Source: Sphingomonas paucimobilis NBRC 13935 (GTDB taxonomy: Bacteria; Pseudomonadota; Alphaproteobacteria; Sphingomonadales; Sphingomonadaceae). Taken from it: a stretch of DNA of 49,419 nucleotides. Numbering within the stretch: position 1 is the stretch's first letter; each line of letters starts with the position of its first letter. The notes under the pieces are model-generated. The model made no database searches. It was not told the DNA's origin and worked only from the letters and a program-made list of their open reading frames with translations. Positions 8,570 to 16,893 of the stretch are shown piece by piece. The DNA lies in assembly GCF_000739895.2 (NCBI RefSeq), contig NZ_BBJS01000064.1, forward strand, positions 1 to 49,419, written 5' to 3'. The translations under genes and the position numbers were made by a program.

Positions 8570-10180
8570 ATGGACTATCGTTTCGCGACCCCGGCGCCGG
8601 AGGCCTATGCCTATCCTCTGCTGATCCGCCACCTGTTGCAAAGCGCGCTCGACGTGCGCAGTCCGTGCGAGATCGTCGGGACCGATGGCCGGCGCCACGA
8701 TTATGGCGAACTGGGGCGGCGGATTGGCCGCCTCTCCGCGGTCCTTGCCGATCATGGCATTGGGCCGGGCGACGTGGTCGCGGTGATGGACTGGGACAGT
8801 CACCGCTATCTCGAAGCCTATTTTGCCGTGCCGATGATGGGCGCTGTGCTCCAGACGGTGAATGTACGGCTGTCGCCCGACCAGATCGCCTACACGATCG
8901 CCGATACCGGCGCACGGTTGCTGCTGTTCCATGCCGACTTCGCGACGCTGGTTCGCGCGATCGAAGGGGGGCTGCCGGCGCTTACCTGCAAGATCGCGAT
9001 GCACGACGGCGCGCCGGTGCAGGATATGACGGTCGCCGGCGACTACGAGACATTGCTGGCGGCGGGAACCGACCTCTTCCGCTTTGTCGATTTCGACGAA
9101 AATGCGCTCGCGACGACCTTCCACACCACGGGGACCACCGGGTTGCCCAAGGCGGTGGCCTTCAGCCACCGGCAGATCGTTCTCCACACGCTGGCGGAGC
9201 TCGCCGCGATGGCGGGACAGCCCGACCATCAGTCGCTGCGCCGTGACGACGTCTACATGCCGTTGACGCCGATGTTCCATGTCCATGCCTGGGGTATGCC
9301 CTATGTCGCGACGCTCCTGGCGCTGAAGCAGGTCTATCCGGGCCGATATCTTGCGGATCGGATCGTCGCGTCGGGCGAACGCGAGGGCGTCACCTTCTCG
9401 CACGGCGTCCCCACCATCGTACAGATGCTCGTCGAAGCGCTGGGCGATCGGAAGTTGAAACGCCCCTGGAAAATGGTCGTCGGCGGCTCCGCGCTGCCGA
9501 GCAGCCTGTGTCACGCCGCCAGGGAGCGCGGCATCATGGCATTCGCCGGCTATGGCATGTCGGAGACCGCACCCGTCCTATCGATCGCGCGGCATGATCC
9601 GGGAGATGCTCCGGACAGCACGGAGCGTTCATGCCTTGCCGGACGCCCCATCCCGCTCGTCCAGATCCGAGTCGTCGACGAACGCGGGGCGGAGGCTGCG
9701 GAGGGCGAATTGACGGTACGCGCCCCGTGGCTGACGATGAGCTATGGCAATGACCTGCACGCATCCGACGCGCTCTGGCGTGGCGGCTGGATGCACACCC
9801 AGGACGTCGTACAGGTCGATCCGTGCGGCAACATCGTCGTTCGCGATCGACTGAAGGACGTCATCAAGTCCGGCGGCGAATGGATATCGTCGATCCAGCT
9901 AGAGGAACTGATGATGCGCCATCCACAGGTCGGGTCGGCGGCGGTCGTCGGCGTGACCGACGATCGCTGGGGCGAGCGCCCGGTCGCATTCATCGTGCCC
10001 CGCGCAGAGGTGCCGGACGTGCCGGCGATCCTCGAGCACCTTTCGCAATTCGTTACGCAGGGCGTGATCAGCCGCTACGCGCTGCCCGACCGACTTGTCG
10101 TGCTCGATGCCTTGCCACGGACGAGCGTCGGCAAGATCGACAAAAAGGCCCTTCGCAACCTCGGTGAACCGAACGGATGA
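8570..10180 (+). CDS. AMP-forming fatty-acyl/aryl-CoA ligase
   Basis: This 536-residue member of the ANL adenylating superfamily activates a carboxylic acid with ATP and CoA. Visible core motifs are the P-loop-like TTGTTGLPK, motif A5 YGMSET, the A7 aspartate and hinge region (HTQDVVQVDPCGNIVVRDRLKD), GGEWIS, and the C-terminal catalytic lysine motif RTSVGKIDKKALR. It has no signal peptide, so it works in the cytoplasm. The length and the DRLKDVIKSGGEWIS block suit the medium- or long-chain fatty-acyl-CoA ligase group; an aromatic or terpenoid acid is also possible. It is the last gene of the sigma-receptor-hydrolase run and would take the acid released by the upstream esterases into central metabolism. 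Confidence 0.88.
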   Translation: MDYRFATPAPEAYAYPLLIRHLLQSALDVRSPCEIVGTDGRRHDYGELGRRIGRLSAVLADHGIGPGDVVAVMDWDSHRYLEAYFAVPMMGAVLQTVNVRLSPDQIAYTIADTGARLLLFHADFATLVRAIEGGLPALTCKIAMHDGAPVQDMTVAGDYETLLAAGTDLFRFVDFDENALATTFHTTGTTGLPKAVAFSHRQIVLHTLAELAAMAGQPDHQSLRRDDVYMPLTPMFHVHAWGMPYVATLLALKQVYPGRYLADRIVASGEREGVTFSHGVPTIVQMLVEALGDRKLKRPWKMVVGGSALPSSLCHAARERGIMAFAGYGMSETAPVLSIARHDPGDAPDSTERSCLAGRPIPLVQIRVVDERGAEAAEGELTVRAPWLTMSYGNDLHASDALWRGGWMHTQDVVQVDPCGNIVVRDRLKDVIKSGGEWISSIQLEELMMRHPQVGSAAVVGVTDDRWGERPVAFIVPRAEVPDVPAILEHLSQFVTQGVISRYALPDRLVVLDALPRTSVGKIDKKALRNLGEPNG

Positions 10181-10218
10181 CCTGACTATGTCGACGATGC
10201 GCCATCGCTCCCGGTCCG

Positions 10219-10572
10219 ATGCACGCCGACGCAGTTGGCGTCATCATGACGGGCAAGGCCGGTCCGCGACTGCCGATCGTCATGATGTCTGGTGGCTGTA
10301 TGGACCGGAGGTCGATCTCCCGGATGCGGCGGATGGCCGTCGGTCCCGCGACGATTTCGCCCAAAATCGTCGCACACTTCGTCGAAGAAGCGGCCAGGGA
10401 CGGGGATCAGAATGCGGCCATGGTCGAACAAAGCACCGCCGCCGCACGCAGCCTTGCGACGCAGGCACAGGATCTGGGCATGATGCTCGCCACGTTCCAA
10501 CTGACCGCCCAGCCCGGTGACCCGAAGCGCGGCAACGCCTCGCGGGACTTGTCGCAGCGCCGGACCGGCTAA
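10219..10572 (+). pseudogene. Decayed methyl-accepting chemotaxis protein C-terminal fragment
   Basis: The frame contains QNAAMVEQSTAAARSLATQA followed by QDLGMMLATFQL (about 10408-10503). This closely matches the conserved C-terminal end of MCP signalling domains, where a methylation helix leads into a final L..F block. A whole MCP is over 400 residues; only about 35 recognisable residues remain, so the gene is a remnant. The preceding part (LPIVMMSGGCMDRRS, MAVGPATISPK) weakly recalls the end of a CheY-like receiver domain, which would make the remnant a fusion of two broken chemotaxis genes. That second point is uncertain. Confidence 0.5.
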
Positions 10573-10605
10573 GCCACTATTTACGGCGATGCCAATGGCG
10601 TTCGA

Positions 10606-10635
10606 GCCGCCCCCAGTCTCTGCACCGGGGGCGGC
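10606..10635. terminator. GC-rich hairpin, probable transcription end
   Basis: A perfect 9-bp stem (GCCGCCCCC at 10606-10614 and GGGGGCGGC at 10627-10635) surrounds a 12-base loop. There is no U-tract on either strand, so it is a terminator-like hairpin rather than a canonical intrinsic terminator. It lies between the end of the accessory run and the convergent DUF1993 gene. Confidence 0.45.
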
Positions 10636-10720
10636 ATGGACTGGTCGCCTCGGCATAGAAGATGCCCGTGCCGATCGTCCCGCTTCTTGATCGAGTCACG
10701 GGAAAGGCGGGGATCCTCGT

Positions 10721-11284
10721 CTATGCCGCCGCCATCGTCCCCGGTCGCAGATAGGCGAACATGTGAGGGACGTAATCCGCCTTTCCGATGTCGACGCCCT
10801 GATGGCGAAGGATCGCATAGGCCGTGATGACGTGAAAATAGAACTGCGGCAAAGCCCAGTCGCGAGCATATTGTTCGCCCGTCATGTCGAACGTCATGCC
10901 GTCTGGCAGTTCGATAGCCATCGGCAGATCCGCGCCGGCATCAAGGACGCCGCTCGACACGGTCGCGAGGAAGGAAAGGGCTTCGTCGATCCGCGTCCGG
11001 GCGTCGGCGATCGTGCCGGGCGTGTCGCCGGCGTTGCGCCCTTCGGCCGCAACGGCATCCAGCCATTCGGGAACGGGCTCGCCGCGGAGCCGGAAGACAG
11101 CCTCTTGCGCCTGGAAGGCCGCAAAGCGGACCTGTGCCGCGAGCGGGAACATGTCGGTCGCCAGTCGCGCCGCCAATAAGGCTTCGGCTTGATCCGGCAT
11201 CTGCTGCTCGGCCTTGTCCAATATGCCGGACATGGTTTGCAGCATGTGCTGGTAGGTCGGAAGGAGCAGGTTCGTCAGGGCCAT
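10721..11284 (-). CDS. DUF1993 family protein
   Basis: This 187-residue cytoplasmic protein has the characteristic DUF1993 blocks: an N-terminal YQHMLQTMSGILDKAEQQ, then LLAARLATDMFPLAAQVRFA, and near the C-terminus QFYFHVITAYAILRHQGVDIGKADY. The family is helical and DinB-like in shape. Its biochemical role is not established. It is transcribed alone on the minus strand, converging on the hairpin at 10606. No signal peptide or membrane segment is seen. Confidence 0.9.
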   Translation of the reverse strand: MALTNLLLPTYQHMLQTMSGILDKAEQQMPDQAEALLAARLATDMFPLAAQVRFAAFQAQEAVFRLRGEPVPEWLDAVAAEGRNAGDTPGTIADARTRIDEALSFLATVSSGVLDAGADLPMAIELPDGMTFDMTGEQYARDWALPQFYFHVITAYAILRHQGVDIGKADYVPHMFAYLRPGTMAAA

Positions 11285-11437
11285 GGCCGAAATGGTATAG
11301 CGAGACGCTGACAGTGCAAGGCCGGCTTGGCCGCTACCCCTATGAAACGACGTTCGGGATCGCCCACATAGATTGAGGGAAATCCCGCATTCAGTGGCGC
11401 GTTGCAGCCCTTATGTTGGGCCCGGAGGAGACTGAAT

Positions 11438-12307
11438 ATGAGCATCCTGCCGCTGAGCAAAGATCCGCAGCCCGATGAGGCAGAGTTCAACGCCTTCTTC
11501 CCGTCGAAGTTTTCGTTGAATGAATACACCAGTCCGAAGAGCGACCTGGAGGGGGCGGACTATCCGCAGCCCTATACCGGCACGCGCCGCATCCTGCTGA
11601 TCGGCACCGACGAACGCTATCTGAAGATGGAGAACGGCACGCTGTTCTCCACCGGCAACCATCCGGTCGAGACGCTGGTGCCGATGTACCATCTGCACAA
11701 GGCGGGGTTCGAATTCGACATCGCGACCGTGTCCGGCAACCCGGTGAAGTTCGAATTCTGGGCGATGCCCAAGGAGGACGAAGCGATCACCGGTTTGCAC
11801 AAGGCGTATCTGGACGCGTTTCAGAAACCGCTGAAGCTGGCCGATATCGTTGCCGCGCTGGGACCCGACAGCGACTATGCGGCGGTGTTCATTCCCGGCG
11901 GCCATGGGCCGCTCGCCGGATTGCCGTTCAGTGACGAGGTCGGCGCGGTGCTGCGCTGGGCATTGGAGAATGACCGTCACATCATTTCGATCTGCCATGG
12001 CCCGGCCGCGCTGCTGGCCTGCACGCCCAAGGTCGATGGCGAGCCGTTCCCGCTGGCCGGCTACAGCATCACCGCCTTCCCCGACGCGGCCGATCGCATG
12101 ACGCCAGAGGTCGGCTATATGCCCGGCCATCTGACCTGGCATTTTGGCGAGAAGCTGAAGGCGCTGGGCGTGACCATCCTCAACACCGAGGTGGACACGT
12201 CGACGCACAAGGACCGCAAGCTGCTGACCGGCTCCAGCCCGTTCGCGGCCAACAATCTCGGCAAGCTGGCGGCGGAGACGCTGTTGGCCGAGGTCGGCGG
12301 CGCCTGA
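11438..12307 (+). CDS. hchA: Hsp31/HchA-type glyoxalase III and protein deglycase
   Basis: This 289-residue DJ-1/PfpI superfamily protein matches the length (about 283) and order of E. coli Hsp31. It has the nucleophile elbow SICHGPAALL with Cys186, a Glu in HPVETLVPMYHL (about residue 78), and the Hsp31-type C-terminal block YMPGHLTWHFGEKL. It converts methylglyoxal to lactate without cofactor in known members, and has also been described as a chaperone. GGAGGAG at 11423-11429 fixes the ATG at 11438. Only 2 bases separate its stop from the LuxR-type regulator downstream, so the two are one operon. Confidence 0.92.
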   Translation: MSILPLSKDPQPDEAEFNAFFPSKFSLNEYTSPKSDLEGADYPQPYTGTRRILLIGTDERYLKMENGTLFSTGNHPVETLVPMYHLHKAGFEFDIATVSGNPVKFEFWAMPKEDEAITGLHKAYLDAFQKPLKLADIVAALGPDSDYAAVFIPGGHGPLAGLPFSDEVGAVLRWALENDRHIISICHGPAALLACTPKVDGEPFPLAGYSITAFPDAADRMTPEVGYMPGHLTWHFGEKLKALGVTILNTEVDTSTHKDRKLLTGSSPFAANNLGKLAAETLLAEVGGA

Positions 12308-12309
12308 CC

Positions 12310-13029
12310 ATGAGCGGGGCGGCCTTGGCCGGAGCCGCCGCGGCGGTGGCCGCGATCGAGCACAGCATGGACGCCGAGACGCTGCATGCCACGGTCCGCG
12401 CCTATGCCGCCCCGTTCGGTTATGGTCGTTTCGTCATCTACACCGCCCCGCCGCCCGGCGACGGGGCGGTCGATCGCATCCTGTGGCTGGAGGGCGACTG
12501 GTTCGGCAACGGTCACAGGGTCAATGCCGCCACCTATCTCGCGCGTTGTCCGGTCAACCGGCATGTGCTGGAAACCGATCGCCCCTTCTTCTGGACCAAG
12601 AACGGCACGGCCGACGCCGAAACCTATCGCGTCGTTCCGCATCCCAAAGGGCCGGGCATCCACGGGCTACAGGTGCCGATCTTCAGCCATGTCGGGCTTG
12701 CGGGCGCGGTGAGTTTTGGCGGTCGCACCATTGATAGTGCGATCGATACGCGCCTGGCACTGACTTTGGTCGGGACGGCGGCGTTTCATGTCGCGGAGCG
12801 TCTCGCCGGATCGGTTGTAGCGCACGCTATGCCGCAACTTTCCGCCCGCGAGCGCGAGGTGATCCGCTGGATCGCCTCCGGTCGCCGTCAGGCCGATGTC
12901 GCCGCGTTGCTCGGCCTTTCGGAACGCACGATCGAAAACCATCTGCGCCGCATCCGCAACCGCCTGGGAGCCGCCAGTACGGCTCAGGCTATCCACCTGC
13001 TGGTCCGCTCGGGCAACCTGGGCGCCTGA
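12310..13029 (+). CDS. LuxR-family transcriptional regulator (solo)
   Basis: This 239-residue protein has an N-terminal autoinducer-binding-like domain (about 15-165) and a C-terminal LuxR helix-turn-helix (about 174-235: LSAREREVIRWIASGRRQADVAALLGLSERTIENHLRRI). In acyl-homoserine-lactone receptors a DPV motif carries the ligand-binding Asp; here the matching place reads CPV (Cys80), although the following PFFW (92-95) is kept. No luxI-type synthase is in the window. It may therefore sense something other than a standard homoserine lactone. Its tight coupling to the hchA-type gene suggests control of, or by, carbonyl stress. Confidence 0.88.
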   Translation: MSGAALAGAAAAVAAIEHSMDAETLHATVRAYAAPFGYGRFVIYTAPPPGDGAVDRILWLEGDWFGNGHRVNAATYLARCPVNRHVLETDRPFFWTKNGTADAETYRVVPHPKGPGIHGLQVPIFSHVGLAGAVSFGGRTIDSAIDTRLALTLVGTAAFHVAERLAGSVVAHAMPQLSAREREVIRWIASGRRQADVAALLGLSERTIENHLRRIRNRLGAASTAQAIHLLVRSGNLGA

Positions 13030-13110
13030 CGTTGCAGATGGCCCAGGCAGGACGACAACTTCCCGCACGGTTTCGAGCGGCGGCCGAGACGGCCGAAGGC
13101 GCCGGCAAAT

Positions 13111-13135
13111 GGGGTCGCGACACCGCCGCGACCCC
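13111..13135. terminator. Hairpin between convergent luxR-type and TonB-receptor genes
   Basis: A perfect 9-bp stem, GGGGTCGCG (13111-13119) with CGCGACCCC (13127-13135), has a 7-base loop and lies in the 112-base gap where two convergent genes meet. There is no U-run, so a bidirectional terminator role is inferred from place and shape. Confidence 0.45.
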
Positions 13136-13141
13136 AGACCA

Positions 13142-15991
13142 TCAGAACATACGGAAGGTCACGCCCGCCGTAATCCGCGTACCATAGCGGTTCCATGCCA
13201 GCGGCAGATCGCCGTTGGTCGTGGGCCGTTCCGTCGCATCGAGAATATTCTGCGCCGCGATGGTCACGGCCAGTCTGTCGGTGACATTGTACGCCGCCTG
13301 CGCGTCCAACTGGCCCCAGGCGTTGACATAGGTGGGGGCGTCCGTTTCCGTCCCCACCGTGTTCAGATATTTGCTGCGCCAAGTATAGGAGACGCGGGCC
13401 TGGATCGGCCCCCGCTCGTAATAGGGCGAGATCGTGTAGCTGAACGTCGACAGATAGGGCAGGGGCAGCTTGCCCGCCTTGTTGAACTGATCGGTGTACG
13501 AGCCGTATTTCTGATCCAGCACCGTGGCATTGGCCTGGATACCGAAGCCCCAGATCAGATTGCCGATGAAACCGACCGAGGCACCCCTTACCTGGGCGTT
13601 GCTGCCGTTGAACGGCGTGTTGATCAGCATCGTGTTCGTCCGCTGCAGCTTGCCGTTGCAGAAGAGCGACTGGTTCTGTTGGCAGAAGGTGACCGCCTCG
13701 GTGGGGACCACGACCTGAACGAAGGCGTTCTTGCGCACGATGTAGGATTGCACATCGTTGATGAACAGATCGACGTTGAACAGACTGCCCTTGGCGAAAT
13801 ACCATTCGAATGCCGCATTGTAGCGCCAAGCCCGATAGGGTTTCAGATCGGGGTTGCCGCCGCTTCCGCCGAAGAACGGGCCAAAGCTGGAATAACGGTC
13901 GATGCTATATTCCACCTGCCCCGACATGTCGGCGAAGGACGGGCGCGACACGACCTTGCTGGCCGCAGCACGAAGCTTGATGTCGTCGGTCAGTTCATAG
14001 GCGGCGTTGAACGATGGCAACCAATCGTCATAACCGCGCTTGATCGTGATCTGCTCTTCATACCAAGGTTCGTAATCGAGCGTCGAGCGATAGGTCTGTT
14101 CGTTGACCGTCTTGGCATAGCGCAAGCCGATATCGCCCGACAGGCGGCCGGTCTCGAAATTGACCTGGCCATAGGCGGCATAGGTGTCTTCGATCGTGTT
14201 CCAGAAGTTGCCCGCGTCGCGGAAATTGCCGGTGGCATTGCCCGGCGAGCGGTTGGCTTCGGAGAATTTGGTCAACGAGTCCTGCGTCAGCCCGACGATG
14301 CTGCGCAGCGCGCCGCCCGCGCCCAAGCCCCGCCACAGAACGGGGTCCAGGACCGAAGTCTGGTACGCCGCCATGCTTTCGGTGCGCGGGAATACGGTGT
14401 TGTAGAAGGTCGGCTTGTTGAGCGAGATATGCTGTTGCACGCGACCGCCGAACAGCACGTCGCGCACGGGCCCGAGATCGACGTTCCACTTGCCGTCGAA
14501 CTTGGCATATTGGTAGCGGTCGACGGTCTCGGCATATTTGACGAAGCCCGCCTGCTGGCCAGCGGCGCGCGTCTTGAACAGCGCCGGATCGGTCGGCGAC
14601 TGGGCGAGCGTCAAGGACGGCCCGTTGCGATCGAAGGCGAAGCTGCCCGAGGTATTGCCGTAGAAGCTGAGATAATATTCCGGGTTGCTGCCGCCGGTGG
14701 CCTGGGTGATGCCCGCGTTCAGGACCATGTCCAGCCGCCCGGGCGACCAGCGCGTCCGGATGTTGTAGACATCGGTATTCAGCTTCGACCGTTTGTAATA
14801 TTCGTCCATGCGAACGGCGAAATTGCCCGCGCCGCCGGTGACGCCCGCCGCCTGGGTGGTGACGCTCGACAGTCGCGTGATCGGGGCCGAGGCCGAGTCG
14901 TAAGCATTGCGTTGGTTCCAGGGCACGCTCAGGTCGGTCTGGAAGGTCTGAGTATAATCCGAAAAGTCGCCCCAGATGCGAAGCGCCGTGCCCTGTACCT
15001 CGAAATTGTCGACCGGCTTGGCCTGGACCGCGATATAGCCGGTGGTGCGGATGCTGTTCGACTGGGACGCCGTCATCCACAGGAATTGCGGCACCAGCAT
15101 CGAGCTGGTCAGTGCCGGGCCGCTGGTCACCATGGGGAGCAGCGCCGGGTTGTTGAACGATCCGCTCGCCCCGTTGCTGCAACCGCCCCAACCATTGCCG
15201 TTGCAGACCGGGCCATAGCGCGTCGCGAAGGACCCGGCGCCCAGCACCGACTTGTTATAGGCCAGGCTCGCCAGGATGCCGAAGGTCTTGTCTTCGTTAT
15301 ACCAGCTATACAGGATCGACGCGCGCGGCGTGCGTTCCTTATTGCGCAGGTTCACATTGTAGTTGGCCGCCACCGACAGCGTATTGCGCGGCAGTTCGAA
15401 CGGCAGGCGTGAATTGACGATGATCGAGCCGCCGACGCCGCCTTCGTCCAGCCGCGCTTCCGACGTCTTGTAGACTTCGACCGTGCCGATCAGTTCGGGT
15501 GCGAGATTGCGGAAATTGAAGCTGCGGCCGGTGTCGCGATTATTGGCGCCAGCCTCGGTGGTCGCGATCGGCTGGCCGTTGAACTGGGTGAGGATCAACC
15601 GCGAGTCGATGCCGTTGATCGACACCTTCGCGCCCTCGCCACCGGCGGTACGGTCGATGGTCACGCCCGGAAGGCGCGACAGCGACTCGGCGACGTTCAC
15701 GTCGGGATAGCGGGATACGTCTTCAGCGGTGATGACGTCGATCTGGGCCGATGATGCCCTTTTGGTATCGACCGAATTGGCGATCGCGTTCCGGGTCCCG
15801 ACGACGACGATGTCGCCCTCGGCATCGCTTTTACCTTGTTTTTCCAATCGTTCGGTGACGCGGTCCGCCGTGCTGCGGGCTGTGTCGCTTTGCGGCTTTG
15901 GATCACTGATCTGGTTCTGTGCCGCGGCTGCCATCGACCAGCCCAAGCTGGTGATAGCCGTAGTAAACAACGCAAGCGTGCGAATGCTCAT
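13142..15991 (-). CDS. TonB-dependent receptor, carbohydrate-type (TIGR01782-like)
   Basis: This 949-residue outer-membrane receptor has a signal peptide (about 1-24), a TonB-box-like GDIVVVGTR (about 59-67), and a plug with DVNVAESLSRLPGV, SINGIDSR and GVGGSIIVNSRLP. The large beta-barrel ends YGTRITAGVTFRMF. The plug matches the group common in Caulobacter, Xanthomonas and sphingomonads that is often linked to plant-carbohydrate uptake. Members commonly sit beside genes for tryptophan-halogenase-like proteins, and a broken copy of one lies divergently at 16201. There is no STN domain, so it is not part of a FecIR circuit. Upstream palindromes suggest repressor control. Confidence 0.92.
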   Translation of the reverse strand: MSIRTLALFTTAITSLGWSMAAAAQNQISDPKPQSDTARSTADRVTERLEKQGKSDAEGDIVVVGTRNAIANSVDTKRASSAQIDVITAEDVSRYPDVNVAESLSRLPGVTIDRTAGGEGAKVSINGIDSRLILTQFNGQPIATTEAGANNRDTGRSFNFRNLAPELIGTVEVYKTSEARLDEGGVGGSIIVNSRLPFELPRNTLSVAANYNVNLRNKERTPRASILYSWYNEDKTFGILASLAYNKSVLGAGSFATRYGPVCNGNGWGGCSNGASGSFNNPALLPMVTSGPALTSSMLVPQFLWMTASQSNSIRTTGYIAVQAKPVDNFEVQGTALRIWGDFSDYTQTFQTDLSVPWNQRNAYDSASAPITRLSSVTTQAAGVTGGAGNFAVRMDEYYKRSKLNTDVYNIRTRWSPGRLDMVLNAGITQATGGSNPEYYLSFYGNTSGSFAFDRNGPSLTLAQSPTDPALFKTRAAGQQAGFVKYAETVDRYQYAKFDGKWNVDLGPVRDVLFGGRVQQHISLNKPTFYNTVFPRTESMAAYQTSVLDPVLWRGLGAGGALRSIVGLTQDSLTKFSEANRSPGNATGNFRDAGNFWNTIEDTYAAYGQVNFETGRLSGDIGLRYAKTVNEQTYRSTLDYEPWYEEQITIKRGYDDWLPSFNAAYELTDDIKLRAAASKVVSRPSFADMSGQVEYSIDRYSSFGPFFGGSGGNPDLKPYRAWRYNAAFEWYFAKGSLFNVDLFINDVQSYIVRKNAFVQVVVPTEAVTFCQQNQSLFCNGKLQRTNTMLINTPFNGSNAQVRGASVGFIGNLIWGFGIQANATVLDQKYGSYTDQFNKAGKLPLPYLSTFSYTISPYYERGPIQARVSYTWRSKYLNTVGTETDAPTYVNAWGQLDAQAAYNVTDRLAVTIAAQNILDATERPTTNGDLPLAWNRYGTRITAGVTFRMF

Positions 15992-16040
15992 CTACCCCCC
16001 CTGTTGTTATGGGCCTGCCCCTGTGCTCGGCCCGATGGGA

Positions 16041-16069
16041 AGCTAAATTGTATGACCAATATATGTCAA
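16041..16069 (-). promoter_or_regulatory. Candidate promoter and operator for the carbohydrate-type receptor
   Basis: On the minus strand a perfect -35 TTGACA (16069-16064) is followed after 17 bases by a poor -10, TTAGCT (16046-16041). The imperfect palindrome TGACCAATATATGTCA (16053-16068) overlaps the -35 and spacer, placing it 62-77 bases upstream of the receptor start. This position suits a repressor operator. Confidence 0.4.
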
Positions 16070-16096
16070 TGATCAGTTTTGTCCTTGAAGATGGTA

Positions 16097-16108
16097 CTCA
16101 TATATGAG
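16097..16108. promoter_or_regulatory. Perfect 12-bp palindrome between divergent genes
   Basis: CTCATATATGAG is its own reverse complement and lies between the receptor promoter and the halogenase remnant. It is a plausible regulator binding site, but no factor can be assigned. Confidence 0.35.
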
Positions 16109-16200
16109 CGCCATTGGTGGCATAGGAGGTGTTATCGCTATCATGCGGAGGGGCGGCCGCGAGTCTTTGGACAGGAAAGCACAAGGGGAGGGTGCCACAA

Positions 16201-16745
16201 ATGGCGGTAGAGGCCGTACGGAAGATCGTGATCGCCGAGGGCGGGGCGGCCGGATGGATGTCGGCCGTAGTTCTCGCAAAGGCTCTTGGCCTCCAACACT
16301 GCAATATCCAGGTCATCGAGTCGGATGATATTGGTATTATCGGGGTGGGTGAGGCGACGATCGCCGGTACTCATTGGCTGAATAATATTCTGAGGAACGG
16401 CGAGGACTCTTTCGTCCATGCCAGCCAGGCGACGTTCAAGCTGGGGATCGACTGTCGCGACTGGACCGGTTCGGGCAGTCATTATCACCACCCGTTCGGG
16501 CGTTACCGCGTGCCGCTGAGTGGAGTCGGGTTCCAGCATCTCTGGGTCAAGGCGCGGCAGCGCGGCCTGGTCACGGGGTTCGAGGATTATTGCATGACCT
16601 CGGTCGCGGCGCGGATGCGTCGGTTCGACCGGCCTGATACGGGGCCCCGCCGGGGTCGCCGCTCAAGACGCTGAGCTATGCCTATCATCTCGATGCGGGG
16701 CGTTATCCCCGCTATCTTCGCACGTTCGCCGAGGGGATGGGCTGA
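16201..16745 (+). pseudogene. Truncated, frameshifted tryptophan-halogenase-like gene
   Basis: The first frame (16201-16674) encodes the N-terminal FAD-binding part of the family: KIVIAEGGAAGWMSAVVLAK, GIIGVGEATIAGTHWLNNI, and HYHHPFG. Near 16641 the match moves to another frame, which continues LKTLSYAYHLDAGRYPRYL (about 16662-16718) until a stop at 16745. Joining the frames needs a net loss of one base. Family members are about 500 residues; at most about 180 remain, and the catalytic C-terminal part is absent. The first Gly of the FAD motif (usually GGGTAGW) is Glu here, and GVGEATIP has become GVGEATIA. It therefore should not make a working enzyme. Intact relatives usually neighbour receptors like the one at 13142. 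Confidence 0.85.
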
Positions 16746-16831
16746 CGACCTCGCACCGCAAAGACTTCAGCATGGTCAAGCCGCATGGCGACATGCGCCG
16801 CTGGCACCATCAATCATCGATGCCCCTAACG

Positions 16832-16861
16832 AAAAGGGGCCGGAACCGAAGTCCCGACCCC
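16832..16861 (-). terminator. Intrinsic terminator of rplK-rplA
   Basis: On the minus strand a 10-bp stem (16861-16852 with 16845-16836, including G-U pairs) has loop CTTCGG and is followed by TTTTC. It lies 33 bases past the rplA stop. It shows that transcription ends here instead of continuing into rplJL. Confidence 0.75.
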
Positions 16862-16893
16862 CAACTTCGTCAGCCTCACGGCTGGCGGCAGGA

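Noticed and set aside
12896..15412. 838-codon open frame on the plus strand
   Set aside because: It is wholly antisense to the carbohydrate-type TonB receptor and shows no domain; such long antisense frames are common at this GC content.
16745..16831. Further pieces of the halogenase after the second stop
   Set aside because: None of the three frames shows a family motif before the rplA terminator, so the gene is cut off there.
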